A stretch of 64,000 nucleotides of DNA from Rhynchonema sp. JSB1_4 (taxonomy: Eukaryota; Nematoda; Chromadorea; Monhysterida; Xyalidae). The translations under genes and the position numbers were made by a program. Positions within the stretch are counted from its first letter, which is position 1; each line of letters opens with the position of its first letter. The notes below the pieces were generated by a model. That model was given only the letters and a program-made list of their open reading frames with translations. It was not told the DNA's origin and searched no databases. The stretch is taken from contig JASAMV010003182.1 in assembly GCA_030248065.1 (NCBI GenBank), forward strand, positions 1 to 64,000. The letters run 5' to 3'. This document shows, piece by piece, positions 54,601-64,000 of the stretch.

Positions 54601-57433
54601 TGGGGTCAGTGAATTGGGTATTGGGTATTGCCCCCATGCCTAGCTGGGACGGGCCGACCTCAAGCTAAAACGGGGTGGGCCCAATGGTGTAGCAGGAGGC
54701 GGGGTATGGGGTCCCCCAACCCCAAGGTACAGTAAGTAGGTAGGTAGGTTGACGCTCCATCCTGGTACAGTAGGTAGGTCGCCGCCCGGCGGCTGGTACA
54801 GTAAGTTGCTATTTTTGGCTCAAAATGGCATAAAATCGGTATTTTTCACTCCAAATAGGCGAGAAATCGCGCGCTACGCGCGAAATTAGCGTTTTAGAGC
54901 ACATTTCCATCAAAATTTCGACCTAAAAAATTTTCTTCCCCCTAGCTCGGCCGGTAGAGTAGGTAGGTTGCCGCCCCACATTTTTGGTGGTACAGTAGGT
55001 TGCCGCCCCGCCTGGGTAGCTACACCACTGGGTGGGCCGGACCGATTTTTTGCCAACCGGGCCGGGCCGGCTCGGCCGGCTGGTTGAGCTCAGCAAATCA
55101 TGCGCCCAGTTTTCAATTTTTTTGAACTGACCGTTCGGCAGCCGGCAGATGACGATCGAGTGATATGAGCCAATTGTGAAGAACCACAATCGCGTTGATA
55201 ATCAGAATCCCGATCCCGGCTGCCATGTAGTGGTCGAATCGCCCACCTCCGTTTTTTTCGTTGCTGTTGTGCATTTTCTTGGCGCCTCTTTCTGCTTTGA
55301 CGTAACTTTTGCAAAATCAGCACTTGGGTTTCAAGCTCAAGTGACATGTCGACCTAAAAACATGCGACATAAGCACAATGCACATTATTAAACACAAAAA
55401 AATTGCAAAAAAAACGGTAAAAAGGCGTCTATTTTAGACGCAATCACGGTCACTGCAAGCCAGCACCGAACTTTGACTGCCCCAATTTCTCTTTCAATTC
55501 GTTTGACTGCCACCCATCACAGACAGTCACCGGCAGTCGGCAGTCAGTCGGCAGTCATAAGCAGGCAATCACCAGGAGCAGTCACTGACTGCCGATGACT
55601 CTGCCTGCCCTTGACTTCCTCAAATTTTTGACTGCTACTGCCCAGGAGTCAGAAGTATAAATCGACCTATACACGTGTTTTCGCAAACAAAAGAAAGAGA
55701 TTGGCTGAGGGAGATGATGACAAGTTCCAGCTGGCTGACCTCAATTTGTTGCGTGCTTACGCGAACAGCAGCGTTGTTCAGCACACAAATGTTTTGGGAG
55801 TCAAAAGGGAATTTACGCACCGAGTGGAGAGCGTGTTTTTAAAAAATACGTGCGTTTCTCTTTCTTTCATTTCCGAAATACGTGGAACCGGAACATTGTT
55901 GGATCCGCACAAGCCAATTTCAAAAAAAAGTCGTCTCATGAGTCCGTGGCTGGACTATACGTCTTCCTGTTTTAGTAGTATAGATATGTATACTGTATGA
56001 TGATTCCAGGGCTTAGACATCGGCACCAACCTTGAACGCGTCATTGAGGACCTGTTCGAATTTCGTCACTTTCATTTTTCGCGACATCATCGTCAGAAAC
56101 TCTGGGAAATCAATTACGCCATTGCCTAATAAATAGAAGGGTTTTTATGTTTTTTACTGTACCTTGGCGATTTTTTCTTTTTTGATCTCCTTGTCTTTCG
56201 ATGGATTGACTTTGAAGTTGATATTGCGCGGCAGATTCTTGGGGTAAAACAGGATAATACTTAGTGCGGGAATCCTACGCTTATAAATTTGACATTTTTG
56301 ATTCCTTTATCCTTGGAAAATCGTTGTGTTTTACGAATAGGCTCACAGGCTGCCAATAGATGATTCCGGCTCCAATACGAAAACAAAACGATAAAAAAAG
56401 TGGCGGTCAAGATATCGGCAATGGACTTTTGTACTCGATAACCCAATGCCGCCGGACCAGCCGAACGTTAGCTTAACGCGCTTGCTTTTATAAAATAAAC
56501 AGCAGACTGAAACGGAATGCTGTTGGTAACGGCGTTAGATTTGATCGATAATTGTGTGTGGCACAATAGTCAGCGAGCCAATCTGGCACTTTATGCATGA
56601 AAACATCAAAGTCCCATGCACATGCCAGGGTTCCTGTTGCTGTGGAGAACTAATCATACCTAGGTGCACACGTGCACAGGGACACGAGCCTCTCATTGTA
56701 TATACACCTCTCATGCACATGAGCTCTGTATTAATATGTAGTATATGTTTGCCATTTGAGAGTGGCTCACGTTGGAGCATGACCCTGCGCTTAAGCTGGA
56801 TACCTGAATGGAATCACATGCGCCATACATGGGTGGACCCGACGAAAATTGCGATTGTTAAAGGATCCAAATTGTTGTTTCTTACCGTCAGTGTCAGCAT
56901 CGTTTATCATCCGCTGCAATTCAACCTCCGATGGTGTTTGACCCAATGAGACCATCACCGACCCGAGCTCTTCTGCCGTGATCACACCATCGGCGTTTTT
57001 ATCAAATAAGGAGAATGCTTCGCGACATTCTGAAAGGGAATGTTATTGCACCGATGATGTCCTTGTGCACCACCTATTTTAGGCATAACAGGAGACCATT
57101 ATACGACTTCAGACTCTTGGATTGGCGACGTGATACCCATCCTTACACGTTTCTTTTGTAATACATCAGGTCACAACTACTAACCGAAAGTAGGTACACC
57201 TACTGTATGTACATATGTATACATGTGACAACTATTGGTACTGCATCTAAGCAACTTATACATATAAACAAAGGTGTTACAAACGAGACATTTGCATAAT
57301 GTGCCGGCAGCTGTACCTGCTATTTGCTCATCGGTCAACTGGTGAGCCTGCAATGAGGAGTGTTCTTCATTGGTTATTGGGCAGAAAAACATTCGAATGA
57401 AAACAAATTCAATTAATGGAACAAACGTACCAT
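51668..57433 (-). CDS. Calmodulin-like EF-hand protein
   Basis: Five exons in phase: 57433-57431 (ATG alone), 57347-57317 ([10 protein letters not shown]), 57029-56886 (EF1 and the start of EF2), 56125-56031 (end of EF2 and linker) and 51826-51668 (EF3 and EF4), giving 143 residues. A first exon holding only the Met codon is a known calmodulin gene trait. Loops: EF1 [14 protein letters not shown]2 [12 protein letters not shown] and EF3 [12 protein letters not shown] are complete. EF4 is [12 protein letters not shown], with Gly at position 12 in place of the bidentate Glu, so Ca2+ binding there is probably weak. The linker is [19 protein letters not shown], diverged from calmodulin. It is a calmodulin paralogue rather than canonical calmodulin. 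The last intron is 4.2 kb and packed with nested transposons. Confidence 0.9.
52703..52894 (+). pseudogene. MADF-domain ORF of the Harbinger-like element, frameshifted
   Basis: [20 protein letters not shown] opens an MADF-like fold ([11 protein letters not shown], then [27 protein letters not shown]). Two single-base frame changes (near 52785 and 52808) separate the three pieces. Harbinger elements carry such a Myb/SANT/MADF DNA-binding partner for nuclear import and end recognition of the transposase. A GT at the end (GAAA/GTACGT) may be a donor. Confidence 0.65.
53292..53560 (-). pseudogene. Harbinger transposase, C-terminal remnant
   Basis: Reading leftward: [20 protein letters not shown] followed by [13 protein letters not shown]. 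The pattern of D..NPDG.I..G.WR is typical of PIF/Harbinger transposase C-termini. The DDE catalytic part that should precede it is missing; that position is filled by other insertions. Confidence 0.6.
53583..53957. repeat. Dispersed 18 bp repeat TGTTGACGATAGATAGAT, six copies
   Basis: Copies start at 53583, 53638, 53850, 53881, 53910 and 53940, all in one orientation. Between the second and third lies an AT-rich core with CCGCGCGTAGCGCGCGATTT. That core recurs inverted at about 54860-54885 inside the hAT-like MITE at 54682-55030. This suggests a further MITE of the same group with its own subterminal repeats, but I could not fix its ends. Confidence 0.85.
54064..54487. mobile_element. hAT-like MITE 1 (nested)
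   Basis: 14 bp terminal inverted repeats CAGTGGTGTCGTTG, with exact 8 bp target duplications CCCCCAGG (54056-54063, 54488-54495). 424 bp, no coding capacity. The subterminal parts are rich in TTTCCCATACC. Confidence 0.92.
54682..55030. mobile_element. hAT-like MITE 2 (nested)
   Basis: Ends CAATGGTGTAGC and, inverted, CAGTGGTGTAGC, with exact 8 bp target duplications GGTGGGCC (54674-54681, 55031-55038). 349 bp. It contains several GGTACAGTAAGTAGGT-type subterminal repeats and a palindromic core CGCGCGCTACGCGCG. Confidence 0.92.
55090..55347 (-). pseudogene. Harbinger transposase, N-terminal remnant
   Basis: The frame opens [20 protein letters not shown] and has a basic run followed by RRWAIRPLH. 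An R-R-x-W/Y-x-x-R-P-L motif is typical of the start of PIF/Harbinger transposases. The frame then diverges. Together with 53292-53560 it marks one transposase gene whose middle is gone. Confidence 0.55.
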
Positions 57434-60371
57434 GATTGAATTTTGATTTTCGCCTTCTGGCACTCTCTCTGGATTATGAAATTTTAGCTTCGATATTGAT
57501 TTTTAGAAAAATCAATACATAGTTCAATATTGGCAAATCGTGCTGTATCGTTGCAGTGTCGTAAACGATAGAAAATTATTGGTTGATGCAAATAACTTTT
57601 TTGTCGGAAACACTTGTGTTTGCAACTTGTTTTGATCACAGTCCGTCAACAAGTTTTGATCCCCCTGAAATCAAGTAAATAGCATATTTCTCATTCGAAA
57701 ACACTTGCAGTAATACGAATGCCCCGAGGGAAGACAGACCGATTGGAAAACACACGCGTGCCGTCATTCACGCGGACTGAGGGCCAGGATGGAAGACGCA
57801 CAAAATTTTGTCAAGAAACGTCCGTATTGTAGCTCTTTTGGTCAAGCAAACGTTTAGTTGGCAAATTCAATAGCACGGTACCTATAGGGCGCCCCGTCCA
57901 CCACATGAAGCGCTCTATAAATAGACAGCAGGACATGTACTTTTTGTGCCAACCGCTGGACGCAAATAGAAAGTCTTCACGTCGGGTCCTAAGTGACAGT
58001 TTAGACGCGCCTCAATGAGTCTCTTATGAGGTTTTCCTGATTGGTACAGGCTGAGGTTCCGTGTCCTGAACGCTTGTAGGGAAGAATTTGCAGCCATGTA
58101 CTGTACCAAAGAGTTCAGCAAGTCGATTTGTAAACGTGGAACATTGGTGAAGTCAAAGTCTTGATTGTCCCGATCTTAGGCGCAGATCCTGACATCAATA
58201 CCAACTGCGTTGTGGCATCGATTCCCAGAATGACATCTGTGGTTATCATGAACCTAAAAGTGTCTATATAACATCATGACGAACGTCGCAGGATATAAAC
58301 CACGGAACATGCTCGGAAACCAAGCGTTCAAAAGGCTCAAAGTAGCGTCCGGGCAAGCACATTCTGCTCGAACGGGTAATTCAATAAATCCCTGGCTTTT
58401 TGCACGTATTCTTCAAGCTGAAAAATATTGTTCATTGGGAACATATTTCAGCTGCACGGGGTACAGGAAGAGAACCTTTTCGGCACAAGTTCAAAATGTT
58501 GTGACCAATATTATATATATGCTGGCAGTGATGTCTGTGGCAAATAGCGCCAACCAAACACAAAGCACGCTTAAAAACATAGGCCAAAACAAATCGCATA
58601 TTTTGACGTGTGCTGCTGAGTGCTGAGGAACGAGCCATGTCGCATCAGAGAAAGACTCACTAGTCTCGACCACTCCGTATCATAAATTGCTGCCCATGTG
58701 AAACAGGGTCATTTGCATTAATCGAGACCCCTTGTAGCATATGATGGTACAAATGACACCAACATTGCCGCTGTGTCCATGCCACCCAAGGTGGACGGCT
58801 CGCGTAAACTGGTAACTGGCAAAAAATTTTTTAGCGATGCACCAACGTGGTCTCAAATTTTAGTTTGTGGACAATTCTGCGCAAAAAAACTTGACTTTTC
58901 AAGTTAAAAAGGTTCGGTTTCGGCGTAGTGACTTTTCTTCTGGTTTTGGTGATACTCACCGCAGGTTACCACATGGATACAATGGTACTACGGTATAGCA
59001 AGTGAAGTTTATCAGCTGTAACGTTTGTGGTAAATGAGTGCAAGCAAGCTGTAACAGAGATACAGAACACTGCATAGGTAATGGAATCAATACACATTAC
59101 TATGGGCTCACTGAGTAGTTTGGACCCTCCTTGGAACACCAATTGGGTTCAGAGGACGTGTCCGAAGACCAATCGTATAATCCGAGCCTCGACCCAAGAA
59201 CCCAACACTTCTTAGTGCCGGTAAAAGCGTATGTCTCCGAGCTAAAAACACAAAAAACATGCCGGCCGACGACATCATTGACGTACTGTTGTATATTGGC
59301 TTGAAGCTATACCGGCTTTGCAGCTAATGACATCCGTTTTTCTGCACTTTAGGTACTGTATCCACATGTCCAATGTGCACAGGTTCAGGTGTCTATAGTT
59401 AAGTGACATGGAAACATGTATGGAGCGCATGCGTCACGAAAAACGAAGCAAAAGAAAAAGGCAGGCAGTGGTCTAAAAAACCGGTTCTTTTCTTTTCAGA
59501 AGTCGCCATACTGGCACGCTGCACCTATACCGAGTGTATGAGGAAAAATTCTGGGATGGTTTCGGTCACGATAAATTTGACAATCTTTCTATCCAGCATT
59601 CCTGGCTGTGCAGAGTTCCCGAACTTTCCGTTCGCTGTTTTTTTCACCGTCTTTTTCATCGAGCTGTTGGATTAAAGCGAGTCACGTCACGGGCGAGTTG
59701 CGATGAACACGGTCAAATGTGTCAAAAGAGCCAATCATTAGGGCAAATTTTCCTGTTGAAACTTTGAAGGACAACAAACAACCTGCTCTTACAGCACACA
59801 TACCCGAAAAACTGTCACGTTAGAGCAAATAACGAAAAATAGCAAGCACAGCGCACGCAGCATTCCCATTTTCATTTAATTTTCACTCGAACCCCAGTGC
59901 TTACGTCATAGGATGTCGGTCTCTCTGGTTTTAACAAATCCCGATCAGCTTTAGTCATGTAGACCACCAGTATGAGTATGCCTAGACGGGGTTGGGAATG
60001 TTTCTGTACTGCTTGTTTACACTGTGTTCTAGTTGGTGGTCTTGGTGATGGTGAAAGACAAAATTTACATGATGAGACAAGCGCACCGAAATCATCAATA
60101 ATGGATAACGTTGGACAAATTGTGCCACTTGAAAGAAGCTCGTAACGTAATGAAAAGACAGCAGTGAAGACAGCAAATGAAGACAACAGTGTACGATCCG
60201 CACCATTAATATGAAATGACACGGAACAAGGTTGCAAAAGAGATCGCACTCACACATCTGAAGTGTCAGTTTGACAGTAAACGCCAGGTGAGTCAAATTT
60301 CAAAAGAAAAAGTCATCCGGTTACACCGTAATCTAAATGTCTGACACAGTTTGAAGCAGTAAGTCGTGAAA
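57434..60371. other. Mostly unassigned region
   Basis: Candidate exons occur but do not form a gene I can defend. A minus-strand frame at 58491-58673 is hydrophobic at its end (MFLSVLCVWLALFATDITAS). A plus-strand stretch after a strong acceptor at 59511 reads HTGTLHLYRVYEEKFWDGFG then HDKFDNLSIQHSWLCR. A minus-strand ATG at 59875 opens a signal-peptide-like MKMGMLRALCLLFFVICSN ending at a GT donor. None has a confirmed partner exon. Confidence 0.4.
58150..58260 (-). pseudogene. Possible retropepsin fragment
   Basis: The minus strand reads MITTDVILGIDATTQLVLMS; D-V-I-L-G-I-D resembles the C-terminal motif of Ty3/Gypsy-type proteases. No flap or active-site DTG was found nearby. A weak call from one short motif. 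Confidence 0.3.
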
Positions 60372-62796
60372 ATGGACGGCTCAAAACAGCCAACCACGAT
60401 TGCGAGTGCAACTGAGAAGACCACGACAACGGGAGCTGCTGGGGAGACCACAACAGCACCAGAAGATATCACAGCTGAGGTAATGCATAAGTCTGTCGTA
60501 AATTGAAACAATGCGATGCAATGCAGTATACCTACTGTACCGTTTTCTCATAAAATAACTTTTTGTAAAAGGAACTAATGTTTTTCAGGCCACTACCACT
60601 GACCAGCCAGAAACGATCACGCAAACTGAAACCACCACGTTGACCGATCGTGATCTATACGCAGCCATACATGGCAAATTGTTGAGAGCACTGCATCCGA
60701 CTGAGCCTGAATCTCAGATCAAGGCACAGGTGATCAATTAATTGAATGATGAAACTCAATGGATTGACAAAAGAATTTCAAGTGATTGATTTTAGGTTGA
60801 CTTATACTGGGAGAACGACTGTGCGCTACAAATGCACGCCCATTGGGAAATGCAAGCCGAGCGAATGATCAAACTGGGTAGAGTTCAGACGTATATCGCG
60901 CTGAAACATCAACCGGCTCATCATTTGAGACTTGCAGACGAGAAACGCCAAGTGGCGCTGCGTGGTGAGCTGCTAACGCTGGGCTGTCGCAAGCTGCTGC
61001 CGGTTGAGAGCAACTCACTCACCTGCAAGCTGGAGAAAACACCGCCGAACTGGGATTTTGAGCAGCGAATCGACTTCATAATCGAGACGTCACGTCGGTT
61101 GATCGAGTGTTTGGCGTTTCCCATGGATGACAATAGCAAGAGCATTCCGGAGAAACAACGCAACAAACTGGTCGTCAAATATCGGGTAAACTGAATTTGA
61201 GGCATATCTAAAGGCCACAGTTAACAACGGCACTGTCTGAGACCTTGTTTGTTATCATGCCGATCGCTTATATGTCAAGCGTCAGCTTGGCCAACGCAAA
61301 ATTCATATTTTTAGATCCCACACGATCGACAACTGTGGGTTCTGAGAATGCGAGCCAACGGACTGTTCGCTGCTGTCGATTACTTGGTGCCCCCGTTCAC
61401 TCAGGTTTCTTCGTTGATTTTGCTTTTGAAAATATACTGTACGTATGGACATGAACTGAAAAGTTGCATTCAGACCAACTGTATCTCATGCCGGAAAATC
61501 ACAACGGCAACATTGATTGATAATAGAAGAATAAGACTTAGAATTCTGTTTGAATTTACAAAATGGTTGTGCGCACGATTCCAAATTCAGCGCAATTTCC
61601 TGGGCTTCGATTCACGCGAGCACATGGAGTCGATGTTTCGTCGCCCTTCGGATGAGGGTTTCTGGCTGTACGCCGCTGAGCAATACGTGCCCGTCGCATT
61701 AGGCAGCGTTAGTAAGTCGGTCAATTGGTTTGCTATCAATGCTCTTTTGTCTACTTGATTTTAAAATGTGTTTTAACAACAGGGCAGTGTGTACCTATGG
61801 TACGTAACAAGAATCCAGTGGTCAAGCAATAAACACTCATTCTTGAGGTCCCGAGCGTGCGATGCACCTGATCGTCAACAAATGGTGGCGAAACAACATT
61901 CTGCCAAATCAGAAAGAGGCGTTCATGTACAAAACACAGTTGGTCAGGGGCAATGCAAACTCGCAACAACTGTTGTTTGACATGACGGAGGTCCTGGAAG
62001 GACGGCGCACCGAGCCGATCAAGCCTGTTTGTGGCTGTTTTATGGCTTTTAAAATTCAAACATCAACTTTTGTTTTGTCTCAGACACCAGAAAGTATGCC
62101 CTTTTCTATTTCCGCTGGTACGCGAGTCAAGCGAGCCAATCCCAGCCGAGTACCTATTCTTCATGGACCAACTGCCCCATGTGCAACATCAGTACGCACT
62201 GTTGAACACCAGACAGCATGACGTCATTTTGGCTCAGGTGACTATATTTGGCGTTTTTGCGGTGACACAGCAAGCAGCGAGCTTTGCTTGATTTCATGTC
62301 TGTTTTGTATATCTGTTTTCATGGCGGTGCACCAGGTCATCGTCATACATAGTCAACGTCCATTGCTATTCATGTTATCACGCCCATTGACGACATACAG
62401 TACATTACGTATGGTCCTGTTACTGAGATCCGGTTGGGCCCGTGTGGAATCCTTGGTCAAAACATCTTCTCATTGAAACAACACCAGATGTGGCACAATC
62501 TGAGTGGTGACGCACAAGACATCTACTACGCGCGATGCCACGAGCGACTGGCGGCACACTACGCGATGGCACACGGCACTGATTATGTGGAGGAATTAAA
62601 CATCTTGAATAAACGACGACACTATCAACGGTATGTGGTCTTGGCCAATATCAAACTTGGTGATCGGATTGGACTGGATTATCGGGGCATGCGCGGTAGC
62701 GCATGTCCCATATGGTTGTCCGGAGTTAGTGCCGGCAGCAAAAATTTTCACTGGCCAGTAATTCCACAACAAAGCACCGATGGTTTCAATATTTAA
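60372..62796 (+). CDS. Unrecognised multi-exon protein with Thr-rich N-terminus
   Basis: Exons 60372-60479, 60589-60729 and 60796-61185 splice in phase. The N-terminus is Thr/Ala/Gln-rich (MDGSKQPTTIASATEKTTTT), then DRDLYAAIHGKLLRALHPTE and VDLYWENDCALQMHAHWEMQ. Later exons are about 61473-61711 (FEFTKWLCARFQIQRNFLGF; SREHMESMFRRPSDEGFWLY), about 61855-62030 (AMHLIVNKWWRNNILPNQKE), about 62083-62238 (AEYLFFMDQLPHVQHQYALL, ending DVILAQ) and 62490 onward (MWHNLSGDAQDIYYARCHER). The last exon may run to TAA 62796 or splice at 62632. No signal peptide, membrane helix or known domain. The late part is rich in Trp, Tyr and His. In the 62083 exon one frame begins RKYALFYFRWYASQ and another continues PAEYLFFMDQ, so a frameshift or missed splice may be present. 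The function is unknown. Confidence 0.55.
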
Positions 62797-62984
62797 CCAC
62801 AAGGTGCCTTAGGCCACCCTACATCTGCGTTCAAAATTTGACATTGATCGGTACCGGCGTCGTGGAGTTACGGTACCCAACGCCTCTCAAAAAGTGCAAA
62901 AACGTTCTTCTTCTTCTTTCTTTCTTTTTTTTTCCGGCAAAATGTTCGTCCAAAACTCAGGGATGCATCGGACGAGAAATCCGC

Positions 62985-64000
62985 CGCGGTACCGGGGGTT
63001 TTGAAGGTCGAGAAACTCGGTGGTGACATTGGTTTTTGGGTCCAGCACTTTTCGGAGCCAGAACCGGAACTGGAACCGGAACTCAGTATTTAGCCATGCA
63101 AATAAGTCGCACAATACTGGTCTGGTCATAAAGACAGTGCGTGCGGTATATAGGTTTTCGGGGTCGAAAAATCTAATGGTGACGTTGGTTTTTGAATCCG
63201 GAGCTCTTCGGACCCAGAACCGGAACTGGAACCGGAACTCAGTATTTATCAAGCAAATAAGTCACACAATACTGGTCTGATCATAAAGACAGTGCGTGCG
63301 GTATATAGGTTTTCGGGGTCGAGAAGTCTAATGGTGACATTGGCTTTTCAATCCGGAGCTCTTCGGAACCAGAACTGGAACTGGAACCGGAACTCAATAT
63401 TTAGCCATGCAAATAAGTCGCACAATACTGGTCTAATCATAAAGACAGTGCGTGCGGTGTATAGGTTTTCGGGGTCGAGAAATCTGATGGTGACATTGGC
63501 TTTTGAATCCGGAGCCCTTCGGAGCCAGAACCGGAACTGGAACCGGAACTCAGTATTTATCAAGCAAATAAGTCGCACAATACTGGTTTGATCATAAAGA
63601 CAGTGCGTGCGGTATATAGGTTTTCGGGGTCGAGAAATCTAATGCTGACATTGGTTTTTAAATCCGGAGCTCTTCGGAACCAGAACTGGAACTGGAACCG
63701 GAACTCAAAACTGATTTACGTGAATAAACAACACAATGCTGCCCTGGTCATGAAGAAAGTGGGGGCGATATATAGCTTTCGGGGTCGAGAAATACAATGG
63801 CGACATTAGTTTTTGAATCCGGAGCTCTCCGGAGCCAGAACCGAAACTGGAACCGGAACTCAGTATTTATCCATGCAAATAAGTCGCACAATACTGGCCT
63901 GATCATAACGACAGTGCGTGCGGTATATAGGTTTTCGGGGTCGAGAAACCCAACGGTGGCATTGGTTTTTAAATCTGGAACTTTCGTGAGCCAGAACCGG
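62985..64000. repeat. Tandem satellite, about 156 bp unit
   Basis: About six and a half copies, continuing past the window end. Successive landmarks (ggaaccggaactca) give spacings of 157, 154, 156, 155 and 156 bp. Each unit contains cataaagacagtgcgtgcgg, tataggttttcggggtcgag and a run of GGAAC(T/C) units (ccagaaccggaactggaacc). The first copy is diverged. Units are similar but not identical. Open frames that cross it repeat the same peptide (RNWNRNSVF) and are artefacts of the repeat. Confidence 0.95.

Larger units (their letters stand above)
52330..55668. mobile_element. Degraded PIF/Harbinger-like DNA transposon
   Basis: About 40 bp terminal inverted repeats start AGGTCGATTTATACTTCTGA and contain GGGCAGTAGCAGTCA. 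A 3 bp ATA duplication flanks them (52327-52329, 55669-55671). Both ends are followed by many CAGTCA/TGACTG motifs. It encodes remnants of the two Harbinger proteins: a MADF/Myb-like ORF on the plus strand and a transposase on the minus strand, broken by further insertions. Confidence 0.85.
52255..55963. mobile_element. Outer MITE split by a Harbinger-like insertion
   Basis: Left end GTATAGTCCAGCCACCAGCT then CATGAGACGACTTTTTTT; the right end (55924-55963) is its near-exact reverse complement. It is the same family as the element at 49568-49793. Removing the inner insertion leaves a MITE of about 370 bp. It lies within the last intron of the calmodulin-like gene. Confidence 0.7.

Noticed and set aside
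59804..59875. Minus-strand signal-peptide-like first exon
   Set aside because: The donor is good, but no in-phase second exon was found to the left.
63020..63809. Plus-strand frames with repeated RNWNRNSVF peptide
   Set aside because: Artefact of the tandem satellite; the unit length is not a constant multiple of three and no start or splice context is shared.

Overview
This 64 kb window is animal genomic DNA, most probably from a nematode. Four things point there: many-exon genes with mostly 45-200 bp GT-AG introns; small stand-alone major-sperm-protein (MSP) domain genes with sperm class-P-like sequence; a tandem family of receptor guanylyl cyclases; and a SAD/BRSK kinase fragment whose post-kinase sequence (ELELPM, VVQTHVIP, DPDV.RHMN) resembles nematode SAD-1. 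No rRNA or tRNA gene, CRISPR array or bacterial-style operon was recognised. All family calls come from reading motifs; no database search was run.

Layout. 1-2.7 kb: 3' half of a SAD-type kinase (minus strand), broken by frameshifts and a stop. 2.7-16.6 kb: a 13.9 kb Ty3/Gypsy-type LTR retrotransposon (minus strand) with 506 bp LTRs, PBS, PPT, a long gag-protease ORF, a pol ORF in the +1 frame, and a broken third ORF with a CCHC zinc knuckle. 16.6-36.4 kb: three tandem receptor guanylyl cyclase paralogues (minus strand). The leftmost is cut after exon 5 by the retrotransposon; the other two are complete but have lost conserved cyclase catalytic residues. 37.4-39.2 kb: two tandem MSP-domain genes (minus), one frameshifted. 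39.9-47.3 kb: a 16-exon protein kinase (plus, 1106 aa by my model) ending in a C-terminal membrane anchor. 48.1-48.7 kb: a small single-pass membrane protein (plus). 49.2-51.2 kb: a sarcosine/pipecolate-oxidase-like flavoenzyme (minus). 51.7-57.4 kb: a calmodulin-like gene (minus) with a 4.2 kb intron full of nested transposons. 60.4-62.8 kb: an unrecognised multi-exon gene (plus). 63.0 kb to the end: a tandem repeat of about 156 bp that runs out of the window.

The most notable features are: (a) the retrotransposon joins two unrelated truncated genes with no target-site duplication; (b) the paired pseudo-cyclase receptors; (c) the tail-anchored kinase; (d) several transposons defined to the base by terminal repeats and target duplications, including a four-level nest in one intron. 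The genes form no evident pathway. Receptor cyclases, calmodulin-like protein and kinase are all signalling genes, but their adjacency here looks incidental.
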